The notes beneath the pieces were generated by a model. That model made no database searches and was not told the origin of the DNA. It saw only the letters and a program-made list of their open reading frames with translations. Below are positions 14,602 through 22,903 of a DNA stretch of 39,387 nucleotides, piece after piece (the stretch's first letter is position 1; each line of letters starts with the position of its first letter). A program made the position numbers and the translations under genes. Origin of the DNA: Phycisphaerae bacterium (GTDB lineage: Bacteria > Planctomycetota > Phycisphaerae > Phycisphaerales > SM1A02); contig NYSW01000070.1 of the NCBI GenBank assembly GCA_002683195.1, positions 1 through 39,387 on the forward strand, written 5' to 3'.

Positions 14602-16746
14602 GTGTGTCTCCATGAAACACTTTCTCCATCTGCCACGCCTCTCTTGACGACATTCCCGGACGAACCTCGAATTTTCCGTCCCGGCCGCCTGCGGTCAACG
14701 GTGATTCTTTCCCTCGTCCTGGCGGCGGGAGGCGGTTCTTCGAGCGGAAGTGGCCTGGAGCCCGGGCTGCCGGACGTTGAGATTGGAGATCGCGCGAGTC
14801 TCAGCTCGAGCGATGATCTTCTTCTGTTCACGGAAATGTTGGATGACGCCACCGTCCCTGCGGGGTTCCGCCGGGAGGCGGCCACTCGCCTGGGGCGAGC
14901 CGGAACGGTGGAGGCTGCTGCAGTCCTCGGGCGGGTGCTGAAGGGCAGCGACCCTCTGGGCAGGGAAGCGGTGCTTGAGGGTCTTCGATCCGTTCCTTCC
15001 CTCGCTCAGCCGGTCGTGCTGGAGATCCTCGCGGGGGTGGTCGATGGAATCGTCACTCCCGAAGCCGGCGCGGCGGTGCTCGTCGGTGCCGATGTGGACG
15101 GAATCCTCGCCGTCGTCTCTCGCTTCCGAGAGACCGAAGATCGCGGCAGACGACTGCGATTGATCGATCTGCTCGGCCGTCTCGGTGATCCGGCGGCCCC
15201 CGGAGCATTGGTTGAAGCCTTGCGATTCGCGATCGATGAAGAAGAAGCGGATGCGATCGATCGGTCGCTTCAAACCTGGTCCAATTCCGAAGTGAGTCGT
15301 GATGCGAACGCCTGGCGTTCGTGGTGGAACAATCTGAACATGGAGGGCGACGGTTCTCGCGCTCTTCGACAACTGGCGAATCGAATCGCCCAGGAATCGG
15401 GACGGGCGGACGCGGAAGCACAGCGGGCGAACGGTCTGGCGAATCGCATCGCCGAACTGCACGCGAGCCTCCTGGCACTACTCCCGGAAGCCGAACGAAT
15501 GCCTCGTCTTCGAGTCATGCTCGACGATCAGGAATCGACGGTTCGTCTGGTAGCGGTGGCTCAGATCGAGCGAATGTTGCGAGATGCGAAACTCCCACCC
15601 GACGAGATTCGGGAAGCGATCGTCGCTCGTCTCGGCGACATCGAACCCCAGATTCGCATGAAGGCCACCCAGGTCCTCGACGCCATGGGGGGCGAGGATC
15701 TCGGGCCCATCCTGGTTCGATCGCTGGTCATTGAATCCGACCCGGAGGTCATTCGGACTGGATTGCAGGTGCTTGGTGGTCGGCCTCAGCCCGATGCGGT
15801 GGCGTTCGCGATCGAGCGACTGGGGGATCCGGACGGTGAGACGGTGGCGCTGGCGGCCAGAGTCATTGCCACGGTCGCCGCGGCGGGGCTGCTCCATCCC
15901 GACGATCGCAGCCGGGTGCAGGCTCGATTCGCCGACCTGGCCCTGATCCACTCCCGGGACGAAGCTCGCCTTGCGGTCCTGGTTTCAGAGCGTCCGGATG
16001 AGACGGTCGGGCTGTTGGACGTCGAAGATGAAATGGTGCGGCGAGGCGCGGCGGAGGCCTATCGCACGCTTGGCCGACGAGACATCCTGCTTGCCGGCGC
16101 TTCGAATCAGACGGTGCTCAGAGTGGCGATTCAAGCCTGGGCGGAGGTCGATTCCGCCATCGGCCCCGTGAACATCGAGGCCTTGCTCGCACTTCGTCCG
16201 AATGGTGACGCGCCGGACTCGGAGACCGATCTGGCGACCTGGCGGTCGGCGATGGTTCGGTTGCTCGAAGCCATGCCGGCCACGCATCTCCCGAAGATCG
16301 AAGCGCTTCTGACGCTGGAATCCACGCTGCTCGCGGAACGTTGCAAGATGCTTCGGCGCGGGACCACGGATCAAACGCTCGGCAAGCTGGAACTCGCCGT
16401 ACTCCACCGGCTCCTCGCTCGGGGACTGGTGGAGAGCGGGCGTCCCTTGGAGGCGATCCTCGAATACCGGGCCGCCGGGGCCGAAGCGGAGGATTCGCCC
16501 CTGCGTCAGGAGCTCCTCGATGCCTTGTTCCTGGCCGAAGAATGGGAGGAAGCCTCGATCCTCGCCAGGATTCCCGCCGTTTGGATCGACTTTCTGGAGG
16601 CAAGGCCTCTTGCCGAGGCCGAATTCTCCCGCGGGATGCTGGCCGAGATCGACCGTCGCTTCCAGAACGGGACGGACCCTGCGGATGAGGCGAGGCTGGA
16701 AGTCCTTCGAAGCCGGTTCGGAGTGGTCGCGGCCGAAGAGGGTTGA
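14602..16746 (+). CDS. HEAT-repeat-like helical protein, probably exported or membrane-anchored
   Basis: A roughly 714-aa all-helical protein with many HEAT/armadillo-type repeats. Examples are FRREAATRLGRAGTVEAAAV, RLRLIDLLGRLGDPAAPGAL and IEPQIRMKATQVLDAMGGED. Near the N-terminus a basic stretch (RPGRLR) precedes a hydrophobic run STVILSLVLAAGGG, which looks like a signal peptide or signal anchor followed by a Ser/Gly linker. The start is uncertain: GTG 14602, TTG 14644 or GTG 14700, none with a good ribosome-binding site. HEAT repeats bind proteins; no catalytic motif is seen. A TAGAAT at 14535-14540 might be its -10. Only the fold assignment is supported, not a function. Confidence 0.8.
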   Translation: MCLHETLSPSATPLLTTFPDEPRIFRPGRLRSTVILSLVLAAGGGSSSGSGLEPGLPDVEIGDRASLSSSDDLLLFTEMLDDATVPAGFRREAATRLGRAGTVEAAAVLGRVLKGSDPLGREAVLEGLRSVPSLAQPVVLEILAGVVDGIVTPEAGAAVLVGADVDGILAVVSRFRETEDRGRRLRLIDLLGRLGDPAAPGALVEALRFAIDEEEADAIDRSLQTWSNSEVSRDANAWRSWWNNLNMEGDGSRALRQLANRIAQESGRADAEAQRANGLANRIAELHASLLALLPEAERMPRLRVMLDDQESTVRLVAVAQIERMLRDAKLPPDEIREAIVARLGDIEPQIRMKATQVLDAMGGEDLGPILVRSLVIESDPEVIRTGLQVLGGRPQPDAVAFAIERLGDPDGETVALAARVIATVAAAGLLHPDDRSRVQARFADLALIHSRDEARLAVLVSERPDETVGLLDVEDEMVRRGAAEAYRTLGRRDILLAGASNQTVLRVAIQAWAEVDSAIGPVNIEALLALRPNGDAPDSETDLATWRSAMVRLLEAMPATHLPKIEALLTLESTLLAERCKMLRRGTTDQTLGKLELAVLHRLLARGLVESGRPLEAILEYRAAGAEAEDSPLRQELLDALFLAEEWEEASILARIPAVWIDFLEARPLAEAEFSRGMLAEIDRRFQNGTDPADEARLEVLRSRFGVVAAEEG

Positions 16747-16854
16747 AGCGGCCGAACGGTCGCTTCGGATACCATCCTCGACCTTCACCGAACCGCCGTG
16801 CCCCGGCTGGGGCGACGGAATGAATCAGCCCTCATTTGCGCATGGAGATCACCG

Positions 16855-18444
16855 ATGGCCCCGTCGAAAGACGCTTCCGGCGACGCGACCCGCCTCGAAC
16901 GCGACACCATGGGAGAAATGCCCGTTCCGGTCGACGCGCTGTTCGGCGCCACGACTCAACGGGCGGTTTTGAACTTCCCCATCTCGGGTCGGCCGGTTCC
17001 CGTCGAGGTGATCGAGGCGTTTGCCGAACTCAAGCGAGCCTGCGCCGAGGCGAATGGTCGTCTGGGCGTGGTTCCGGTGCCGGTCGCCGGCCTGGTGGTC
17101 GCAGCCTGCGACGAGTTGCTCGAAGGACTTGCTGGAACGCATGATCGGCCGTTGAACTGGTGGTTGGAGCAGTTCCCGATCGACGTCTATCAGACGGGTT
17201 CGGGAACCAGCACCAACATGAACGTCAACGAGGTGATCTCCAACCTCGCGTGCCTCTCGGCGGGCAACCCGCTCGGCAGTCGCGAACCGGTTCACCCCAA
17301 TGACCATGTCAATCAGGGGCAGAGCAGCAACGACACCTTTCCGACCGCGATGCAGGTTGCCGGGGCGATGGCGATCGAGCGATCGCTGGTTCCGTCGCTG
17401 AAGCGACTTCAAAAGGGGTTGGCGAAGAAGGCGAGGAAGTGGGATCGAGTGGTGAAGACCGGTCGCACCCACCTGCAAGACGCCACCCCGATGCGCGTGG
17501 GGCAGGAGTTCTCCGGCTTTGCCGCCCAGATCGAGGAATCCATCATCAGGGCCGGGCGGGCGATCGCCCGGTTGTCCGGCAATCTGCCGATCGGTGGCAC
17601 CGCCATCGGCACCGGCATCAACACGCATCCCGAGTTCGGCGCTCGAGTCTGCAGTCGTCTCTCCAGGCGTCTGGGAGTTCGTTTCACCGAAGCTCGAAAT
17701 CACTTCGAGGCTCAGGCGACTCGAGACTGCGTGGTCGAGGCCTCGGGCGAACTTCGAACCATCGCGACGAGCCTTTCCAAGATCGCCAACGACATTCGTT
17801 GGCTCGGATCGGGGCCTCGTTGCGGTCTCGGCGAACTGGTGCTGCCGGCCACCCAGCCGGGTTCTTCGATCATGCCGGGAAAGGTCAATCCGGTCATCTG
17901 TGAGAGCGTGATTCAGGTCTCATGCCAGGTCGTGGGGCACGACACCGCCATCACCCTTGGAGGATTCGGGGGCACCGGTTCGCTTCTGCAGCTCAATGTC
18001 GCCATGCCGATGATGGCCTGGTCGTTCATCGACTCGGTGCGAATGCTCGCGAATGCGGCGGCGATGCTGCAGGACAAGTGCATCGACGGGCTCGAACTCG
18101 ACCGGAAGGTGGTCGAGGGATACGTCGAACAGAGTCTGATGAACTGCACCTGTCTGGCTCCGGAAATCGGGTACGAGAACGCGGCGGCGATCGCCAAGGA
18201 AGCCCACGCCCGGGGGGCTTCGATTCGAGAGATCGCCCTGGAGCGAACGGACCTCGATCCGGATCGGCTTGACGCTCTGCTCGACGCTCGTTCGATGACC
18301 GAGCCGTCCGCCAAGGGTGTTTCCGCTCCAGGAAAGCGAAAGTCCGCATCCGGCGGGAAGTCCGGAAAGAAGACGAAGAAGAAGCCGGCCGCGAAGCGGA
18401 AGGCCGTGACCGAAAGAAAGTCCTCCAAGGAATCGAAGCGATGA
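16855..18444 (+). CDS. fumC: Class II fumarate hydratase with a lysine-rich C-terminal tail
   Basis: Interconverts fumarate and malate in the TCA cycle; cytoplasmic homotetramer, iron-independent. The start RLERDTMGEMPVPVDALFGA matches FumC N-termini. TGSGTSTNMNVNEV, HPNDHVNQGQSSNDTFPTAM and KTGRTHLQDATPMRVGQEFSG line the active site, and the signature PGSSIMPGKVNP is intact. GRTHLQDATP and PGKVNP favour fumarase over aspartate ammonia-lyase. The ATG at 16855 follows GGAG eight bases upstream. At 529 aa it exceeds the usual ~465 because of a final ~48-residue tail with about 18 Lys/Arg (for example KSGKKTKKKPAAKRK). The stop overlaps the FNR start (ATGA). Confidence 0.93.
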   Translation: MAPSKDASGDATRLERDTMGEMPVPVDALFGATTQRAVLNFPISGRPVPVEVIEAFAELKRACAEANGRLGVVPVPVAGLVVAACDELLEGLAGTHDRPLNWWLEQFPIDVYQTGSGTSTNMNVNEVISNLACLSAGNPLGSREPVHPNDHVNQGQSSNDTFPTAMQVAGAMAIERSLVPSLKRLQKGLAKKARKWDRVVKTGRTHLQDATPMRVGQEFSGFAAQIEESIIRAGRAIARLSGNLPIGGTAIGTGINTHPEFGARVCSRLSRRLGVRFTEARNHFEAQATRDCVVEASGELRTIATSLSKIANDIRWLGSGPRCGLGELVLPATQPGSSIMPGKVNPVICESVIQVSCQVVGHDTAITLGGFGGTGSLLQLNVAMPMMAWSFIDSVRMLANAAAMLQDKCIDGLELDRKVVEGYVEQSLMNCTCLAPEIGYENAAAIAKEAHARGASIREIALERTDLDPDRLDALLDARSMTEPSAKGVSAPGKRKSASGGKSGKKTKKKPAAKRKAVTERKSSKESKR

Positions 18445-19433
18445 CCGCTGTCCAACCCGTTCACGACCCAGCATTCGACCCCACGCTCGTCGACGTTGAA
18501 ATGCACCTCGTACCCCCGACCGCACCGGTCACCGGAGTGGTGACCCGCAACGAGATCTGTCTCCGCGGGAAATCGGCGAGTTTCATCCGGCACGTCTGCA
18601 TCGACGTGGCGGGCACCCCGATCGAAGGCACCTTCAAGGCGGGGCAGAGCTTCGGGATCGTGCCTCCGGGGGTCGATCACAACGGCAAGCCGCACAAGGT
18701 CAGGCTGTATTCGATCGCATCTCCCACCGGAGGCGAGGATGGAGATGGCAAGATCCTCTCGACGACGTGCAAGCGGGTCATCGACGAGTTCCGGCCGGAG
18801 GAGAGCGGGGATTCGGAGCAGCGCGGCCTGTATCTCGGCGTCTGTTCGAACTACGTCTGCGATCTCCGCCCCGGCGACGAGGTCCAGGTGACCGGCCCCG
18901 TGGGCAAGCGATTCGTGCTGCCCCAGGAGCCTGATCGCCACGACTATCTGATGATGGCGACCGGGACCGGGGTCGCTCCGTTTCGGGGGATGGTTCTGGA
19001 TCTTCTCGAAGGTCCGTCCGGTCCGGTCGAGAGTGAGGTCCATCTGGTCATGGGGGCTCCGTACTCGACCGATCTGCTCTACGACGAACTCTTCAGCAAG
19101 CTTGAAAAGAAGCATCCGAACTTCCACTACCACAAGGTGGTGAGTCGGGAGCTGCGTCCTGACGGCTCGCCACAGGGCTACATCCACCATTTTCTCGATC
19201 GAGAAGTGCGGCTTCACGAGGATCTGCTGCGACGGGATCGGACCCTGGTCTACATCTGCGGGCTCGCCGGCATGCAGACCGGAGTCTTCCAGACGATGGC
19301 CAAGCTCGGGGTCGGAGGTCCGTATCTGAAGATGAAGGACGAGATCGCTGGAATCGCCCCTGACGAATGGAAGGGGCCCGACATCAAGCGGTACGTTCGA
19401 CCGACCCACCGCTGCATGCTCGAGGTCTACTAG
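18441..19433 (+). CDS. Plant-type ferredoxin-NADP(+) reductase
   Basis: FAD enzyme moving electrons between ferredoxin (or flavodoxin) and NADP(H). The FAD-binding motif is RLYSIAS. GVCSNYVCDLRPGDEV and VTGPVGKRF are the hallmark blocks of plastid/cyanobacterial FNR, ATGTGVAPFRG begins the NADP domain, YICGLAGMQTGV binds the nucleotide, and the chain ends in EVY with the terminal Tyr that stacks on the flavin. Length (330 aa) fits single-chain FNR without an N-terminal ferredoxin. Related modules occur in BoxA-type oxygenase reductases, but no ferredoxin domain is present. The start overlaps the fumC stop, so the two are translationally coupled. A strong terminator follows. Confidence 0.9.
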   Translation: MTAVQPVHDPAFDPTLVDVEMHLVPPTAPVTGVVTRNEICLRGKSASFIRHVCIDVAGTPIEGTFKAGQSFGIVPPGVDHNGKPHKVRLYSIASPTGGEDGDGKILSTTCKRVIDEFRPEESGDSEQRGLYLGVCSNYVCDLRPGDEVQVTGPVGKRFVLPQEPDRHDYLMMATGTGVAPFRGMVLDLLEGPSGPVESEVHLVMGAPYSTDLLYDELFSKLEKKHPNFHYHKVVSRELRPDGSPQGYIHHFLDREVRLHEDLLRRDRTLVYICGLAGMQTGVFQTMAKLGVGGPYLKMKDEIAGIAPDEWKGPDIKRYVRPTHRCMLEVY

Positions 19434-19461
19434 ACCAGCCGGTTCGCCAGCCGCAGGAAAG

Positions 19462-19496
19462 ACCGCAACCCGACGTCTCCGACGTCGGGTTGCGGT
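19462..19496. terminator. Perfect 16-bp hairpin terminator after the FNR gene
   Basis: ACCGCAACCCGACGTC pairs perfectly with its complement across a TCC loop (19462-19477 with 19481-19496), 28 bases after the FNR stop and 38 bases past the end of the convergent fibro-slime gene. Being symmetrical, it can act on both strands; the flanking T content is low. Confidence 0.85.
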
Positions 19497-19534
19497 GTTC
19501 ACGGGGAGAATCGTTCGTCCATCGAGCCGGGCGA

Positions 19535-20443
19535 TCAGTCGTAAGCCGCGGTCACGGTGGGGAGGTTGATGGTTTCGAGCTTCAGATTGGTCGTGATGCG
19601 GAAGTTCGACTGGGTGCGATGGCGTTCCGCGAAGAAGAAGCTGAGGGCATAGTCCTTGCCGTCCTCCAGGGAAAGGCGGTCCAGCGACACGGTCTGCTCC
19701 AGTGCGCTGTGCACCCCTCCGAGATCAATGACCAGTCGGCCGTCGATGTACACCCAGACATCGTCATCTCCGCGGAAGGTGAAGGCCTGCGCGCCGTCCT
19801 GTTCGTAGGTGAATTCGGTGTGGAGTTCGAAGGTGAAGTGGTAGTTGTGATCCGGGCCGTTGCCGCCCGAGTTCCCGTACAGCTGGTGGTCGACCGGGAA
19901 GAAGCCGTTCCGCTCCGAGTAGACCTCGTCCTTGTTGGAGTCGAAGACGTACGAACCGTCGGCCTGGCGGGCGAGGGAGACGTCGAGCAGTCGCGACTTG
20001 TTCACCCTCGGGTCGTCCCGGAACCAGAGTCGGAAGGATTCTTCATCCTCGATCCCACCGCGGTCATTTCCGCTGCTGGAACCTGCCGTGTCCCCGGCCG
20101 CGGAATCGAAGAGTCGCCAGCAGATGTTCTTGCCCGAGGCATTCTTCCACTGATTGGCGACCTTGAATCCGTTTCCGGTGAACACCGGCTTGCCCTCCGA
20201 ATCGAGGTTGTCGGACACGTTTCCGACGTAGTGGCCGAAGCCGCTGTCGGGCCGTCGTTCGAAGTCGGGGTGGCCATTCTCGACCGTCCGCTCCTTGAAG
20301 TCCCGGATCACGCCGGTCAGAACCACCGATTCGGGGTTCTCGTCTTCGATGCCCTGGGGTTCCGTGGGGAACGGGGCCATGGCCAGTGTTCCGGCGGCCA
20401 GGATGGCGGTGGTGGTGGCGATGCAGGTGGTGATGGACTTCAT
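19535..20443 (-). CDS. Secreted fibro-slime domain protein
   Basis: Exported protein (302 aa) with a signal peptide (MKSITTCIATTTAILAAGTL, then AMA and PFPT) and one fibro-slime domain. That domain was named from proteins in Dictyostelium spore/prespore matrix and Fibrobacter, and has a beta-sandwich related to PA14. The diagnostic core is AFTFRGDDDVWVYIDGRLVI followed by DLGGVHSALEQTVSLDRL, then YALSFFFAERHRTQSNFRI. The domain is likely carbohydrate- or calcium-binding; the exact ligand is unknown. The ATG at 20443 is fixed by a textbook GGAGGA eight bases upstream. It ends without a C-terminal sorting signal. It is divergent from murA. Confidence 0.9.
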   Translation of the reverse strand: MKSITTCIATTTAILAAGTLAMAPFPTEPQGIEDENPESVVLTGVIRDFKERTVENGHPDFERRPDSGFGHYVGNVSDNLDSEGKPVFTGNGFKVANQWKNASGKNICWRLFDSAAGDTAGSSSGNDRGGIEDEESFRLWFRDDPRVNKSRLLDVSLARQADGSYVFDSNKDEVYSERNGFFPVDHQLYGNSGGNGPDHNYHFTFELHTEFTYEQDGAQAFTFRGDDDVWVYIDGRLVIDLGGVHSALEQTVSLDRLSLEDGKDYALSFFFAERHRTQSNFRITTNLKLETINLPTVTAAYD

Positions 20444-20680
20444 GGGCTTTCCTCCGGAGGGCGTTTCGCAAGAAGTATGCGGTGCCTCCAACCTCGACGG
20501 TACGATTCACGTTTCGGGGAGCAACCCATTTGACCGGTCGATTCGGCTCGAGGTTGGACATCCGAGGGTCAGGTGGATCGTGCGGGTCTTGCCGATCATG
20601 AGGCCTCGGGTGCAGTGCAAGGCGGCATCGGACCGATGCTGCAAGGTCCCTTTCGAAACGAGCTCACGGAGATTCACGCA
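20444..20680. promoter_or_regulatory. Divergent fibro-slime/murA regulatory region with an 11-bp inverted repeat
   Basis: The 237-base gap holds both promoters. TCCAACCTCGA at 20487-20497 is repeated as its exact reverse complement TCGAGGTTGGA at 20548-20558. On the minus strand CATACT (20474-20479) could be the -10 for the fibro-slime gene; the left repeat half would then lie in the spacer region, where an operator would act. No clear murA promoter is seen. Confidence 0.4.
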
Positions 20681-21997
20681 ATGGATTGCTTCCGGATTCA
20701 GGGTGGCCAGCGACTGGCCGGCAGTATGAAGGTCGAGGGCTCCAAGAATGCCTCGCTCCCCCTGATGGCCGCCGCCCTTCTCGCGGACGGACCGATCGAC
20801 CTCCATGGGGTGCCGGAACTCAGCGACACCCGCAACATGATCCGATTGCTGACCGAACTCGGGCTGGAGATCGATGAATCCGAGCCTGGGAGGCTCCGGT
20901 TTCGGACTCTGGACCCCACTGCGGTCCACGCCAGGTACGACATCGTGCGAACGATGCGAGCCAGTATCTGTGTTCTGGGGCCTCTTCTGGCCCGCCGACG
21001 AAAAGCGATCGTGTCCATGCCGGGTGGGTGTGCCTTCGGCGCCAGGCCGGTCGATCTTCATCTCCGGGGTCTCGAAGCCCTTGGTGCGACCGTGAAGCTC
21101 GATGGGGGGGATATCCACTGCGAAGCGGCCCGGCTCAAGGGCACCACGATCTTCCTGGGCGGACCCTACGGATCAACGGTTCTGGGAACCGCCAACGTGA
21201 TGAGTGCGGCCACGGTCGCAGAAGGAACCACGATCATCGAATCCGCGGCCTGCGAGCCCGAGATCGCGGATCTTGCCCGGCTTCTCAACTCGATGGGCGC
21301 GAAAATCGAAGGGGCGGGAACGCCGCGCCTCGTGATTCACGGGGTGGACGAACTGGGGCCGGCCTCCCACACGGTGCTGCCGGATCGGATCGTGGCTGGT
21401 ACCTACGCCGCCGCGGTGGCGGTGACCAACGGAGACGTGGAGATCCACGACTTCCCCTACGACGGCCTTCTGGCCGCCCTTGATCGCTTCCGCGAGATCG
21501 GCGTGGTGGTCGAGCGACTCGATCCCACGGAGGATCCGCTCCGCTGTCGGGTCCGGGTGACCAGCGAACGCGTGCTTCGACCGTCCATCATCACGACTCA
21601 ACCCCATCCGGGCTTTCCCACCGACCTGCAGGCCCAGTTCATGACTCTTCTCTGCCTCGCCAACGGCAACAGCATCATCACCGAGAAGATCTATCCCGAA
21701 CGTTTCATGCACGTGGCCGAGCTCTCACGAATGGGCGCCGATCTCATTCGCCAAGGCCCGACGGTGATGGTCGTCGGTGGTCGCGAGCTGGTCGGAGCAC
21801 CGGTGATGGCGAGTGATCTGCGGGCTTCAGCGTGTCTCGTCATGGCTGGACTCGCGGCTCGAGGGGAGACGATCGTCAATCGGGTCTATCACCTCGATCG
21901 CGGCTACGTGCAGATGGAAAAGACCCTCAATGCCCTCGGGGCCAGCATCGAGCGGATCGATGAGCGGGAGCTCCCGCCAGAGGCCGCCTTGAGCTGA
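20681..21997 (+). CDS. murA: UDP-GlcNAc 1-carboxyvinyltransferase (MurA)
   Basis: First committed step of peptidoglycan precursor synthesis: transfers enolpyruvate from PEP to UDP-GlcNAc in the cytoplasm. The protein (438 aa, normal) has the N-terminal substrate Lys-Asn in VEGSKNASLPLM. The catalytic loop Cys is in MPGGCAFGARPVDLH, the position modified by fosfomycin in E. coli. PDRIVAGTYAAAV carries the substrate Asp, followed by HPGFPTDLQAQFMTL and DLRASACLVMAG. The ATG at 20681 follows GGAG by nine bases; the upstream open frame is not MurA-like. The gene is separate from ftsW-murG by about 16 kb. It ends 15 bases from the convergent methyltransferase gene, with no obvious terminator. Confidence 0.96.
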   Translation: MDCFRIQGGQRLAGSMKVEGSKNASLPLMAAALLADGPIDLHGVPELSDTRNMIRLLTELGLEIDESEPGRLRFRTLDPTAVHARYDIVRTMRASICVLGPLLARRRKAIVSMPGGCAFGARPVDLHLRGLEALGATVKLDGGDIHCEAARLKGTTIFLGGPYGSTVLGTANVMSAATVAEGTTIIESAACEPEIADLARLLNSMGAKIEGAGTPRLVIHGVDELGPASHTVLPDRIVAGTYAAAVAVTNGDVEIHDFPYDGLLAALDRFREIGVVVERLDPTEDPLRCRVRVTSERVLRPSIITTQPHPGFPTDLQAQFMTLLCLANGNSIITEKIYPERFMHVAELSRMGADLIRQGPTVMVVGGRELVGAPVMASDLRASACLVMAGLAARGETIVNRVYHLDRGYVQMEKTLNALGASIERIDERELPPEAALS

Positions 21998-22012
21998 GTG
22001 GTGAGGGACCGA

Positions 22013-22903
22013 TCAGCCGTGGAGGATCGCATGCATCGCGATCGCCGCAGCGGTCGCGGCATTCAGAGATCGCTCGTCATCGCCGCCTGGCCGCTCCGAA
22101 GCGGGCAGATCGGGCGGGCCATCGATGCGACGGAGCTCATCGCAGGCATCGAGGGTGTCCGCATCGAGGCCGTGGCCTTCGTTCCCGATCACGATGACGA
22201 CCCGGGCCGGCGTGGGTGATGTTCCGGTCGATCGGCCGCCGAACGAATCGGCATCGGGGAGATTTTCCAGGCCGATGCTGGTGAAGCCTCCACGGTCGTG
22301 AAGCTCCGGAAGGACTTCGGTCATCAGGCCGCCCACCGCCCAGGGCACGCGGAAGACCTGCCCCATCGAAATGCGAAGGCAGCGACGGAGCAGCGGATCC
22401 GCACAGGCATGATCGAGGACCAGACCGTCGGCGCCCAGTGCCGCCGCGGTGCGAAAGATCCCTCCCATGTTGTCCATCGAAGTGATGCCCGCGAGGGCGA
22501 CGATGAGGGCTCGTCGGTTCGCCCGTGGGGGAAGGGCCAGAAGGAGATCATCGATGGAGGCCGGGCGTCGTGGTCTGGCGCCGATCGCAAGAGCGCCTCC
22601 GTGGAAGTGATAGCCACTCGCCTGGGTCATGATTTCATGATCGGCGAGAAGCAAAGGCACGCCCAGAGCCTCGGCTTCTTTCGAGAGCTCGGGGGCACGG
22701 GTCGGATCCAGAAGAATCGCTTCGGCGGCGCACCCAATCGTTCCCTGATCACGGATCGCAGCGAGGAATCGGCTCACCACTCGCGGAGATTCCACCACGA
22801 ATCGGCCGCCATCGGCCCGACGTTGACGATCCGGGACGTCCCGGAACGGATCCAGTGCCGCATCGGCCTGGTCGAGGATTCGTCGAGGGGAGACCGCGGT
22901 CAT
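22013..22903 (-). CDS. TrmH/SpoU-family RNA 2'-O-methyltransferase
   Basis: SPOUT-class enzyme that methylates ribose 2'-OH in rRNA or tRNA using SAM. The three SpoU motifs are in place: motif 1 NMGGIFRTAAALGADG, motif 2 VVIVIGNEGHGLD and motif 3 SLNAATAAAIAMH. These form the trefoil-knot cofactor site. The N-terminal ~110 residues resemble the substrate-binding region of TrmH-like proteins (FVVESPRVVSRFL). Length is 296 aa. The target nucleotide cannot be told. It is the last gene of the minus-strand rho-MCE-MCE run, and its ATG overlaps the stop of the upstream MCE gene (ATGA). Confidence 0.9.
   Translation of the reverse strand: MTAVSPRRILDQADAALDPFRDVPDRQRRADGGRFVVESPRVVSRFLAAIRDQGTIGCAAEAILLDPTRAPELSKEAEALGVPLLLADHEIMTQASGYHFHGGALAIGARPRRPASIDDLLLALPPRANRRALIVALAGITSMDNMGGIFRTAAALGADGLVLDHACADPLLRRCLRISMGQVFRVPWAVGGLMTEVLPELHDRGGFTSIGLENLPDADSFGGRSTGTSPTPARVVIVIGNEGHGLDADTLDACDELRRIDGPPDLPASERPGGDDERSLNAATAAAIAMHAILHG

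Noticed and set aside
14612..14647. Possible 11-residue leader peptide MKHFLHLPRLS overlapping a TTG start of the HEAT gene
   Set aside because: No ribosome-binding site, no attenuator structure and no codon run linked to an amino acid pathway; too short to support.
17913..19502. 529-codon minus-strand frame across fumC and the FNR gene
   Set aside because: It crosses two well-supported genes on the other strand and a perfect terminator hairpin; no recognisable motif.
19367..20533. 388-codon plus-strand frame over the fibro-slime gene
   Set aside because: Starts inside the FNR end and runs through the terminator; fibro-slime on the minus strand has signal peptide, Shine-Dalgarno and domain.
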